Shown here: positions 1-12,800 of the stretch, one piece after another
Layout of the letters: each line of letters opens with the position of its first letter
Numbering within the stretch: the first letter of the stretch is position 1
Assembly (NCBI RefSeq): GCF_047663525.1
Contig: NC_092604.1
Span: 11,147,501-11,211,500 of the forward strand
Source of the DNA: Anas platyrhynchos
Lineage: Eukaryota > Chordata > Aves > Anseriformes > Anatidae
DNA length: 64,000 nt
Direction: 5' to 3'
Notes under the pieces: model-generated
Databases searched by the model: none
The model's input: the letters and a program-made list of their open reading frames with translations, nothing else
What the model was told of the DNA's origin: nothing
Program-made: the position numbers and the translations under genes

Positions 1-87
1 TCAGTCTTTCCATGTAATTGTAATATCCCAACTATACAAGTAATAATCAACACCATCCCGTATTAGACACGCTAAAGCCAGGCTTAT

Positions 88-93
88 TTTATT
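88..93 (-). terminator. Polyadenylation signal of CIZ1
   Basis: AATAAA on the minus strand, about 110 nt past the CIZ1 stop in an AT-rich 3' untranslated region. It is the nearest canonical signal after the stop within the window. Confidence 0.6.
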
Positions 94-203
94 CTTAAAA
101 TAAAAACAGCAGTAAAGTTGAAGGTTTTGCTCTATTAAAAGACTCCGAAAATAAACATTTCCAGCAAATATCATATGTAAAGGGCTCTCCCTTTAAGGCC
201 ACT

Positions 204-809
204 CTATCTGGGTTTGCGCCTAGAAGAGCGTCTGCACCCAGCAGAGGTAAGACTGGCTGCCTCACCTTTGGCTAGGGAGGAAGGCTCTGCTGCTGCCTCC
301 TGACCTGCGTGTGTTGCCTCTTTCTGTCCTAACCCCCCTTCGCTCCCTGGATCCTGGCAGTTGTCTGTGCCTTCCCTTTGCCCGGCTGCATTGTCTTCCT
401 CCTCCTCAGACGCAGCATGTCCCAACAACTCCCCCGCGGCGCTGGTCTCTTCAGGGGGTGGGAAATGGGCACTAGTGGTAGCGGACTTGCTCTCCTCCTG
501 CAGGTTTTCTTCTTCTACAACCGCGATTCCACACGTGTCATCAGTCATGCTGGCGAGGCTTTTGCCCTCTGCTACAGAGGTGGCCAGCTCACCCTCACCC
601 TCTGGACACCTTGAAGTTTGTTCTTGCGGTGCTGACAGCTCTGTACCCTCCTTGTCTAGCCCATGATCAGCATTCGTCTTCTTGCCGATATCTACTGCTG
701 TAGCAGGAGGCTGTTTCTGATCATCCAGCAATTGGGAGCTGGAGCCCTGGGAATGCAAAGGAGCCTCGGGGTAGGCAGCTGTGGCACGATGCCTTGCTGC
801 CTTGTATCT
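204..809 (-). CDS. CIZ1: CIZ1 coding exon 15 (last exon, acidic tail)
   Basis: The acceptor TATGTTTACAG precedes [13 protein letters not shown], equivalent to human KYKAAKN. The remaining 188 or so residues are acidic and low in complexity (Glu, Ala, Ser, Gly), ending RRSSRRKPR; human ends RRSTRLKT. Only the two ends are recognisably conserved. There are 201 codons before the stop at 204-206. Confidence 0.92.
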   Translation of the reverse strand, partial: RYKAARHRATAAYPEAPLHSQGSSSQLLDDQKQPPATAVDIGKKTNADHGLDKEGTELSAPQEQTSRCPEGEGELATSVAEGKSLASMTDDTCGIAVVEEENLQEESKSATTSAHFPPPEETSAAGELLGHAASEEEEDNAAGQREGTDNCQDPGSEGGLGQKEATHAGQEAAAEPSSLAKGEAASLTSAGCRRSSRRKPR

Positions 810-3800
810 CTGTAAACATAAATAAACCAACGTGAGAGACGAGCCCAGCCCAGCCACTGTCCCTGCAGCGAGAAGCTGGTCCAGGAAAACCTGTACAAAA
901 ACAATGGTGAGTGACAGCTAGGATCTGCAGGGGCACACCCTGTCTCAGCAGCTCTCCTGGCCTGGCTGCTGAGGCTTTCAAGCAGAGAAGGGTCAGCTCC
1001 TGTCAGAAAAAGTGGTGATATTAAAAACTTCATGACTAAATGCTGAGTGACTGCATGGCACACGTGTGGCTCCTGAGACAAAAATAACGTTTTGGTAACT
1101 GTTAATATCAGTCAGACTCAGGACTTGGTAGATAACGATAGTGCAAGTGACAGCTCTTGCTCCAGCTAATGGCATGTACCCCAGCTCCATGAGGCTACGT
1201 GCTGCCCTGACCTAGACTGGAGCGGTTTCATGGTCAACAGCCACAGCAAGACTTAAGCTGAAAGCTTACGAGTTTTCATTCTGCTGATACAATCTCTGCT
1301 ATCAGTGAAATTGTTGGTAGGAACACTAAGATACCAAGAATATCCTCTTGTTACAAGGTACTGAAGTTGTCTACAGAATAAAGGTAAGCATGTTGACAGT
1401 AAAATGACTCGACGCTAGCTACCGGGGTGAGCCAGTAGAGGTCTGTAAAGAGACTGAGATGGCTACTAGCCATTTTCAAGCCTGGTTTTCTGAAAAACAG
1501 TGACTCTCTGTAGCTAGCTAACATGCAGCAGGAATCTGGTCTTCCAAGTCCCAGACACAGCATGAGCTAAGGGAATGAAACAAAGCTCCCTTTCCGCAGC
1601 AGCTCCCCCCACCACATAACTGTCAGCTTTCTGCTGAAAGGTCCCTTGAACTTGCACTAGCATTACACCTGACAATTTCACAAAATTATTTTGAGCACGT
1701 TGGCTTTCACCAGTCTAAGCAGCGCTCTGTAGTCTGCAGTGTGAAATTACAGCACGCCAGGCAGGCAGCTTTACATTTTCATTTCGTGTATCGTCGCAGG
1801 TTTGTTCTTTCCCTGTTCTCAAATAGTGGAATACGTGTAATATTATAATGCAATGGAGCTAGATCAGTCAAGTCAAATGTTGTACCCAAATGTAATCAAG
1901 GGCAAGTGTGCCAGTTTGTTTTCACAGCGATGCCGTAAACTGCCTCACAGCAGACAATTCTCTGCTTTGAAATCCTTTGTTAGCCTACTCTGATGAGAAT
2001 ACTCCAGAAATTGGAAATGATTTAACTCACTGTGATGCAGCCAAGCAGACTAGCTATCTGCCTGCAGATATTGAAGGCTGGACTTCTGCCACAAATAATC
2101 CCTCCAGGTCACTCCGGTGTCCATTTGAAAAGCGTCTGATTTCAGCTTTTAAATGGGCCAGAAGGGAGGCATACACGCTGCTGCTGCAGTTTCACTCTAT
2201 GCCGATCTAAAATAAGCCAGGAAAGCTGCAAGGCCAACTCCTTCATTCCAGAAATGACTAGCTGCAGGGGTGGGAGAGGATGAACAACCCTCAAGGAACA
2301 GCTGTAGTGTTCTCTTGCTACTTGCCTTTCCAAATCCACAGCTCTAAATGTTGGCTTCTGCAGCAACCCCACCCCTGCTGATTGCCACAGTGGTTGATGG
2401 GGAATAGTTAACTTCTCTGACAACTAGCAGAAAAACACTAAGATGCAGCAACAGCTGGATACATCTGTGGTAGGGAAACAGCTTTTGGGTACTGGCAGAG
2501 GACATGGTCAGTATGGGAACCTTCCCTCTTTCCAGAGTCAGGGAATGCTGCTCTGCTACGCAGGCAGTGGTCACCAAAGGGAGAGGGCAGAGGCAGTGCA
2601 AGTCCTGCATAGCTCCCACGAGGAACTAATCCAGGCCCCTAGCATGTCAACAAGGACAGAACAACAGAGGCAGGTTCCAGGCCAGCCCAGTAGGGAAAGC
2701 TTCTAGATACGAAAGCAGCAAGGGGCAATGCTGCATCTTTAGGTGGAGCCTAAGGAACAGCATCAGCTGGCAGAGCTTTGTGCTAAGGAGTTTTCTAGGA
2801 AGGTGTAGCAGACAGACCGACTGACTTCCTGCTGCAAGCTGACCCTGGGGACCAAACAGACTGTTGTAGCTTCCATCACGGTGTGCTGTGATGCTCAATT
2901 TCCAGATTTCTAAGGTGAATATCTGATTTTACCATGCCCCTTCATGGATGAATCACCTTTAATTTTGGCTAAAGGAGCTGTTTCTGTAGTCACTGCAGTA
3001 TTCCATGAAAAGATGCACATGCATCAACCTTCTTTAAAATGAGCAGCCTCTTTCTGTCTTGTTCTTTCCCCATTTTGACCCACCTGTAATCTGTCTAACA
3101 AGGAAAAGAGGAGGCCTAGACTCAACAACAAACTCCACAGGTTCAGCAAACAGAGCAGACACTCTGAGGAAGATTTCCAGCCAGAAACGGGCAACAAGAT
3201 GACAGCAGCAGTAGCTAGGAAAACAGGACTGGACTGGTTTTAGATCTAAAGGGGTGAATGGGAGACAAGCACAGAGCACACCAGGAGAAAGCTGTGGCAC
3301 AACAGACACCAAGGATGATGGAAATGAGCTGAGGACAAGACAGCTAATGTGGTGGATTCACTGAAGAGACACGCACAGGGGTAACAAATGCCAGGCCATG
3401 CAATCGCCAAAGGGTCTAACCTGAAAGTTCTCAAAATGCATCAGGGACTTGCAGTGTGCGAGCCGGGCAGCAGAGTCGCTATGGTAGAATTTGTGACACA
3501 GCCTGCAGAGGTAACCTGCGACGGGGACCAGAAAATCCAGGCCTGCGAAACGGGAGGGGAAGGGAAATCACAGATCACATTGAATGGAACTCAAAATAAT
3601 GAAAGTATGTTAAAAGGGAAATTAAAGGAGGGGAGGGGAGAAGAAGAAGGAAAATTGGAAAGCTTTGCTTCTGTTAATCAGGGGTTTTGCAAGATGACTT
3701 GCTGAATATCTTGTCTTACCATGGAATGGCTGTGTGCTTGATATTCAGAGAGAAATCTGGCTGCCAGAGCAAAGAAACTACACAGAGCATTAAGGGGAAA

Positions 3801-6800
3801 AAAAGAAAAAAAGAATACAATGGAAAACTACAGAGAACATGTGATCTAATGTAATGGGATCAAACCAAGCAGAAGACAGCAGGCGCGCAAGAGGAACACG
3901 CAGAGAACATTCACAGCATGAATCATTATTCCATCTGCCACACGATAGTGGAAGGTTACAGCGATATGGAAGATTGGTGTAAACAGCGCTCTCCTTGGGC
4001 ACAAAACAGCCTCTGCAGAGCTGCCCTCTTTGCAACACAAGTGGCCGTTAGAGGTTTGAAGTCAGAATTGCTTACAGGGTGGGGACAAGACACAGCCATC
4101 TGGAGGCAACGCTGCCCACCAGTCCAGCAACGTGTCTGAATAACCACTAGGTAGAGCGTGGGGGTTCTCAAGCAGAGGAAACATGCACAGTTTGGGCTCT
4201 GGCAGAGAGCTCGATACTGTCAGTACTGCTCAGTATCTCTGTACAAGCTGCATTTGTGCTGGAAAGCGTTCTAATCAATACGCTTTCAGGCTCCATCTTT
4301 CCAGAGCATCCCTTGTTTGCCACCTTGCTTATTCGCCTACCCTATTTGCTCCATTTCCTGCCTTGTTGAGGTATCTGGCTCTCACCCTTTCTTCCTCAAA
4401 GGGAAAGACAGCTGACAAATGTCGATCACATCCTTACATTTTATCACAGTACAAGAGAGCAACTTGGTATTGTCTCCAGGCAGCAGTGACCTGCACCAGT
4501 CTGATGCAGATGCTGAAGCAACATGGCCAAAGAACTCATTACAGCAGTGGACAGAGACCATCCTCCCTTACAGTTACAGCATGCGGCCGTAGAAAGATCT
4601 GTGGGCCTTAGTGTTCAACTGTGCTCGCTTACCATAGGCTGTGTCTGGACAATACTTCTCACTTCCTTCGTAATCCTCCAAAGACACTTCCTTCAGCCCA
4701 GTCTGGAAACCAAAAGAACGTTAGTGCCTAGCCAATATTTATGCCAGTTCCCTTCTCGGGACCTTACATTTTTCTGGTAAGCTTGGGAGTAAAACAGATG
4801 ATTCACACACCAGAGACGGAGTTGCACAGCACATGCTTAGGGCCAGATACAAACCCCAATGTCAGGAGGCCATTTTATCGCAAGGGTTAAAAACACCCCT
4901 TACACATCAAAGTCTGAAGTAGCTTAGCCATGTTCCTCCTCTTGGTAACAGCTCTCTACTGGGAAAACGGTATTTATCAAGATAAACCTCCACACATATG
5001 TTTGCTATGAGACCAAGCTGCTGCTGGGCTATTCAAAGAGACTATGTCAACGTCTTTGACAGAAATTTGTTCCCTTGAAAACACATCGCTTATGCTCCTC
5101 AACAACAAGGTAATGTTTGAAGGCACCAGTAGGAGCTGTACAGCACAGCAGAAACACCCTTCTGCATCCCCATACATTGTGCCCAATTCTCCTCTACACT
5201 GTCCTGTGCTTTGTCCAGGGCCCTCACCCTCCTGCTGTAGGGTGCAAGGTTGACTAGACTCTCTAACCCCTGAGCTCAAGCAGACAAGACCGAATAAGTC
5301 ACAGGAGCCCACCGCAGATTCTCAGATAGATCAGTCCTTCTCCATTTGCATGGCATACCTGCTTGGCAGCAGAATCCTCATTCTCTACCAGCACTACATC
5401 AAGGTCATCTTCATCCTCACCAATTCCTTCCTCTTCCTCCTCCTCCTCATCATCTTCAAAACAGCCAACAGCATCCACTGTGATCAACTCCTCTGAATCT
5501 TCTGGGCTGCCCAACTCCTTTTCTCCCATTCTCACCTGTCAGGTACAGAAAAGACAGATCAACTCTGCACTCTCCACCTAACCAAGGAAGACCCTAGGCT
5601 CTGCACAGACTGGATGGGACTGCAAGAGAGGCACTGAACTGTCTTGTTTGCAGACAAGCCCAACACCTTGCCCCTTTCTCACTTAATTTCTTTAAGCTCT
5701 GACAATTGGAATCCAGACAAAGATTAAAACTGAAAACAGGGTTCGAAGAACTGCATGCCTTCTTTTCATCCCTGCAGTAGTCTGAGAAGCTGAAAGTTAA
5801 CCTGCTCTGTAGCTTAGCTACCTCCAATGTTGCACAGCTCTCCACTCAGGCAGTATTACCTCTTTGGCTTTCTGTTTGTGCTCAGGGGATTTCATATGTT
5901 CCACAAACTTGCGAGGGGTCTTGAAGTGGCGGCTGCAGACAGTACAGAAAGGACGAAGAGAGCGTTTGGCCAGCTATGGAAAGAAGAATGAGAAGATCTA
6001 GTAAGTCACAAGAAGCCACTGAAGAAATGCAGATAAATCTTTGGCAACAGACACACAGACCTGCATCTAAAACGGGGAGACCATAAAAAAGCGTCTTATT
6101 TTCAATAAAAAGGGCTTGCTAGCTCCTACCTGCCAAAACAGTGGAAAATATGCAGAGCAAAATGTGTTTTGTAAGAGGTGTTGTGGAATTTTTTCCCTAG
6201 GAGCCAACAAATACACACATAATAAATACAGTGACCTGCCTAAATTTTAGCTTGAAAACTGATTAGGTAAAAACAGTAGGTCCTTTCTGAATATTTATTC
6301 AGAAAAGTCAAGAATCAAAACCACCTGAAGCACCTCTAATACTGACACAGCACGGTAACTGGAAGTTCAGCCCATACTGGTGTTCACAGGCAGCAGGTAG
6401 CACAGTAGTGCCTTCAGACAGTGAGAGTGTTACTGGCAGAACTTTCTGTGCATTTCTCCACTCCAATCACCTCTCCCTTGCTGCCTGGGGAGCAGGAGCT
6501 GCTAGACACTTCCACTCAATCCCCACAAAAGGTCAGTACAAAGATGACATGGCTGTTACCTTGTGTTCCTGGGTCCTGCGATGTTTGATAAGATCCCCGG
6601 TGAAGTGTATCTGACAAGTGTTACACCACCGCTGCTGGGTCTCTCTGAAGTGACAATGGATATATCTGTAAGTCACACCTTTTTACACTCTCCATGGAGT
6701 ACTGCAATTTGCAAACTGTTCTCAGCCTTATTTTCCTCAGCATTCCTATCTTCACAGGCTTGGATTTATCTTCTCCCCTTCCCAGCCCCTTACATCGCAG

Positions 6801-9800
6801 GCATAGTTCATGCTGACACAAAGGCACCAGTTAGAACAAGTCTCCAATTTGATCTGCTCTATCAAAAACTGCACACCAGGTCCAAAACACCTTCTTTTCT
6901 CCAAAGGTTGTTTAGCTCGGAGAAGAGAGGGCTCAGGAGAGATCTTATTGTACTTAACAATTACCTTAAAGGAGATTGTGGTGAGGTGGGGATCTGGCTC
7001 TTCTCTCAAGCACCAAGTGGTAAGACGAGGGGAAATGGCCTCAAGTTGTGCCAGGGGAGGTTTAGGTTGGGTATTAGGAGAAATTTCTTTACTGAAAGGG
7101 TTGTGTGGCATTGGAATAGGCTGAACAGGGAAATGGTTGAATCACCATCCCTGGAAGAAACATTTTTCAAGAAACATGCAGATCTAGAGCTTAGTGGTAG
7201 ACTTTAGTACTAGGTTAAAGGTTGGACTAGATGATCTTAGAGGTCTTTTCCAATCTGAATGAATCTATTATTCTATCAAAATTCACACTGGTATCCTTTA
7301 AAAAGAAGGAAGGAAGATGCCTGAAGCAGATTAAGGCACCAGAAACCAGAGGGAGTTTGTACATTATCCTAGAATACAGAGGCACCCTCGTGCCCTGAGG
7401 AATTTTGGAACTTGTGTAGGTCCTTGTTCAGGTTGTGTTCTCTACTTCAGACCAACACTCACCCATCTTTCTCTGCCAGCAACTTCTGCTCCTTCACCAT
7501 AGGCAGTAGTGAAACAAAACAAACGTTGCTCATGTGCTGAATCTCCCCAAGGCGCTGCTGGTGCTGAATTCCAGCCATGTGGGATTGGAAATTCTAAGAG
7601 AAGGTTAGGAGAAAGATCCATTTAAATGTATTCAAAAGACAGCAAATAATAGGTATGAGCTATGCTTTCCATTCTCTTGACTGCTATATAACAATGAAAT
7701 GGTATAAAAGCTTAAGAGCATGGCTGCCTGTGGATCCACCCACATTCGTTCCCTAGCAGGTTGCCTGCCAGCTCCTCAGAAGAGGTTTACTTTATCTGCA
7801 CGCCTGTCATCATTTTTTCTGTTCCTCTGGCTAACAAGCCTCCTGCTGCACCCATGGCAGCTGGCCATCGAATTCATTTCTCTTGACAGTCCACCCCAGT
7901 CAGACCTGCGGATTTATACCTGCTGACTGCAGCAGTTGGTCTTGCAGATATAACAGTAGAATTTAAGGACCGATTCAGGGCTGGGGTCAGCTGTGCCCAC
8001 CTCGCAGGTCCAGTGCCCTGGTTTCAGAGCTGTTGTACTGATAGCTCTGCTCTCGCTGCTCTGCTGGATAGTTACTTTCAGTGAACCTCCAGAGCTCAAC
8101 ACCTGCCAAAAGAAAGAATCAAGACTAAATCCAATATCTCAGTAGAAGACACTAAAAATTACACCTGTTTTTTAGATGTGACCTAAGCTCTCTGTCCCTT
8201 ACGAAAGTACATTTAAGCTTGAATCCACAGGAGGCTGATAAGAAAGACTCACATACACTCCTTCTCCCAGCACTGCCAGATCAACAGTTCCTGTGTCATG
8301 GTAGCAGGCCTACTAGTACAGATGGCTGTTTCTACAGCCTCTAGACACTGCGTGATCCAGTCACTGGAGATGAGCAACAAGCAATATTGGGTGGTCCCTT
8401 GGTAAGGGACACTATCAGCTCATGCCTTCCTGCAGAACAAAAGGCAACTCAGAACCACACCTGACAGAGGAAAAAACTCATACATGGGCAGGATGATATA
8501 TTTGACCACATTTTTAAGCCTCAAATGTCTTCGGTTACGGAAGACTCAAGTCTGACTCACACCATGGGTTAAATCTTGTCTGCTTTCACGGATTTACACA
8601 GTAAAAAGAGATGGTTTAATGTCTAGCACGTGGGCAAGGTAAATCATGAAAAAAAAAGGCTCTCAGGTTGCTGGCTTCACTCACCTCAGTTTTTCCTAGA
8701 TGTCTTTCAGAAGCATAGACTCTCACTATCTGCTCAAGCCTGCTGTGATGGCAAGTCCCAGCTGCATCTTTTCTACCATCACCCCATTTTCTTATGTCTG
8801 TTCTTCAGCAACAAAAGGTGTATTTTTAGCTATGTCCCTTTAATACATAGGTTTTTCAATGGCTTTTTCAATTCAACTTTCCTTCTTTCCATATGAGCAC
8901 TGAACTCTTAGCCGAGCCTAGCATCCACAAACAGGCAGCAGTAGGGAAGGTACAGGCTAGCAGAGGTACAAAAGCAGCAAGTCAGAGCAGACTGTGCACT
9001 AATTGCAGACATATTATGCCTTATTGCTAGGGACGACAGCTTACAGCAGGAGACAGAGCTCCAGACGTGGGTGCCATCTGGTTCCCAGTGGCAACAGGCA
9101 TCTCCGGGATGGAGGGGGAGGTTGTATGTTCTACAGCACCCCAGCCTGCTTGGAGTGGTGTCTGCTTACCTCAGGAGCTTTTGGTTCCTCAGAGAATTTC
9201 CTCTCTTTAGAGAGATCTTCAGCTGCGTACTCCTTTACATTGTCTGTACCTAGGGACAGAGAGTCTTTTCAGCTGTCTTAAATCAAAATAGCACTGACAG
9301 AAAAAAAGAAAGCAGCAGGTGAAGTCAGGGAGCTTTCCTCACAGTGCTGCTGGCCATAAGCCCAGCATACAAACCTTTCTCCATATAAATCCTTATTAAA
9401 GAGGGAAACTCTTCCCATCATTTGCATTTGCTAGGCAACAGTAACAGAACAGTTTTTAGGGGACTATGTTTGCATTTGGTTCCTACATTTTCTCCTCCTT
9501 TCCCCATCCTGTACGACTGGAGAGGAGGGCATTTCCGAAGAGACTCACAGGATCTACGGTTGCCGACAGTTAAATGCAATTCCAGAAAGGCGTGCCCTAA
9601 ACGTGCAAATCACAGTGCTCAGCAACTCACCATCAGCTTGGCCATGGGTGCTCGACTCTTCCTTGCTGCCTGCTGCATCCTCTAATGCAGACTCTTCAGT
9701 CACACTTCAGGGATATCAAGAGAACAACCTTATTTGCCATGTTAAAGACCAAGAGATTAAGAAAACACACCGAGGCATGGGCTGGGGTCTAAGCTACCAC

Positions 9801-12800
9801 ACTCTCCACTAAACCCCCCTAATCAATAAGCTACTGGAAGTGTATTTCAGGCAGGGATTCAGCAGAAATAAGTGAAAGCAATGCAGAAATAAATGAAAAC
9901 AATGGAGAGTGATCATTCTAGAAGAGGTTCAGAAACAGCAGCCAAATAGACTGGACAAGAAAGTTACAAATGATTCTTTGGATCACCGCCCTCTCCTACT
10001 TGAGGCCTGCAGAGAAATCAACTCATACAGGAAATATTCTTAGTAAGGACTCTCAGAGTTCGTTCCTTTGATCGGTGACCTGCAGTGAAACTGCAGAGCC
10101 TGGATATCCCTCCAGGTTGCTCTGTGCATGAGAGAACAGAGAGGTTCTCAATTACATCTTACAGGGATTTCATCATAACAGCCTGTTCTATTTCTATCAG
10201 TCATGCTTCATTCCAGAGTCCCTACAGTTCCGCTTTTGGGGGAAGTAGAGCTGTCCAGGACACAAATCAGAGGACTTTGCTTTGTTTTCTTTGGTACTAT
10301 TGATCTACTAAGGTGAAAAAGATCCCGGGGAGACTGCTGAGAAAAAATGGCTGATTTGCAGAGGACACTCACTGTACTTCACAATGCTTTTCCCCATCTC
10401 CCATTTTTTCATCCAGACTAACACCTTCACCATGGCTTGAATGCCTTCTCCCTCAGGCCAGCCTGATACCCCACCTGCCAGGATCCTGCTGCCAATATGG
10501 GGCAGCACATTCTGCACAGGCAAGAACGCAGACTGCGCAGGTACTGAATCCTGTGATCCAAACACACACACACACACCCCACATAATTTATCAGATTGAT
10601 AAGTGAAAATGTAACTGGGTTATACGGCTATAAATATGCAGCAGGGTTTGGGCAGTGCAAACATGATGAAAACAAGAGTGGCTGGCATTAACATTATTTG
10701 TCAAGTGCTGCCAACAGGCTCAACACTATACCACACACAGATGGTGACAGCACTCCAGGGCAAGGGTTTGCAGCCTAAACTGCAAATCTAGGGAGCAATC
10801 TAGGGGAGCAAAAGCCATCACAAGCAGGAGCTAAGGAGGAAATGCTATTATATGGATACTTGTCAGGCCATGCTAGAAGAACTGGGTGTTCAAGGAGGAT
10901 TTGAAGATGAGTGCTTTCTGCACTGGAATGAGGATGTTGTTCCAGGCATACAGATGGCACAGAGGAGAAAAAGCAGAAGTGGGAAAAACCTGAAATGAAG
11001 AAGGAGGCTGGTATTCCTGGCCAGAGGGAAATGGAACGATGAAACAAGAAATAAAAGTGTGACACTAATGGAGGGAGACCTATTCTCATCTGCGGAGGGC
11101 AATATGAGAATGGTAAACCATTTTTTTTCAGAGAGCTATCATCTATTCATTAAAAGTAAACAGAAACACTTTAAAAAAAAGCTAAAGAATGATCTATTCT
11201 AACTAAACACCAGCCATAAGTTATGCATCAAATCTGGCAGTCCCTAGCTACTGCTTAGGAGAGGATTTTCCTAATAGCAGGTTTGCTGCAGTGAGATCTG
11301 TCATTCCTCACACTTGATTTTTTTTTTTTTTGAGTATATGTAACAGGACTTTGATTAATACCCTACTAAATATTAATGTAATTAAAATTAAATTAGCTTT
11401 GGCAAACAGATTAACAAAACATATGCTCAAATGCATTTGACTTAGCTTTAATTGAATTTATTCACTTTCTTGCTAATTTGCAGTCCATAATTCACAATGG
11501 TCCCTGCTCACATAATATTTATCAGTCTTTAATGTTTTACATGATGAAAGTATTATCAGAACATCAAAGTAATCCTGGAATATTCTCCCTAAAGCTAGCC
11601 ATTAATCTCTAATCTACAGATGGGAAACAGAGAGGTGAGGAAACTTGTCCGAAACCACGCGGTGAATTGTTAACAGGGAAGATAAGAGGACCCAGGAGCC
11701 CTGACTCATAGTCATTAACATATGTCAGAGAATTCTCAAATCAATGCCTCCAGAAATCTTTATTCACTTCCTCCTCTTCTCCCCCCACACCAGCTCACAG
11801 TGACAGTTCTGGGAGAGGCACAGCACCATGCAGATGGCACAGTGCTCTGTAACGTGCCTTCCCACTAGATGGCAATGCAGCCTTGCCTGTGCCTTCCTGC
11901 ACCCTCCAGAGAGGCAGGGAGTGCCAAGATCAGCCTGCAACGGCCAGCTCGCCTGTGTGCTGCACAGCCCTTGCAGATAATAGGATTGCCTTTGTTTATT
12001 TTTACCTAACAGACAGGGATACTGGCAAAGACGATCTTTGCAGAAGGGATACAGAACTCAACGCCCATGAATATGGGCTCAGATACCAGGGAGTACTGAT
12101 TCTTTTCCCTTTCTCATTCCACAAAATAAACCATCCTCTCCTGTATGCCCACTGTACCTAACATATCCCAAAGCTTTCTTCTCTGCTGATACCTGACTGC
12201 TCAGTTCTCTTTTTGGCAGTTAGGCAAGAGGTTTAGAGAAATATATCATCCCGGATCTCAGCAGGCATCATGAGATTTTCACAATCATTTGAAATACCTC
12301 CTGACTGCCAGTACAGTACTGCCCCAAATTAGACAATACCTGACAATACCTCTAAAGCCTGTAACTATTTCGATACCCCATTCAATAAATACCTCTTCAG
12401 TCTTTTTGCTGCAGGCTCAGCGTTCAACATGGATTCTGTTGGAGTTCTTGGTCCTGCAGGAACACAGAAGATCTCCTTAGCAAAGCAACCCATGGCACCA
12501 CAAGCACGTTCCCTAACTGAATGGTCAGTACCAAAAAAAATCCCGGCTAATTTAGAGCAAATAATACTGTACACTTGCTTATTCTGAATTTGGGAATTGT
12601 AGTGACAAGGTTAGATAATTCAAGAAATTCATGACCTAAGAGATCTGCATTTTATTGCAGATGTCAGTAAGAGGTGTGGTCCAGAAAGAAATCCATGCTT
12701 GGATCTACTAACTGGGTCTTAGTCCTACACCTAGATGACAAGAGCCCAGACCACTGGAACATTAACGTATGTCAAGTGGCACAGCCATCCGACAGCAACC

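Larger units (their letters stand above)
9705..12392 (-). other. CIZ1 intron 5
   Basis: 2.7 kb. It holds a short CA repeat (10561-10576), an AT-rich TAAT-dense block (about 11352-11480) and a MIR-like SINE remnant (about 11612-11706). No exon equivalent to the mammalian Gln-rich segment was found here, and the flanking exon phases join directly. Confidence 0.75.

Noticed and set aside
10308..10577. Minus-strand open segment considered as an extra CIZ1 exon (ends before GTGAGTG)
   Set aside because: A plausible donor is present, but no similarity to CIZ1, and the flanking exons already join in phase without it.
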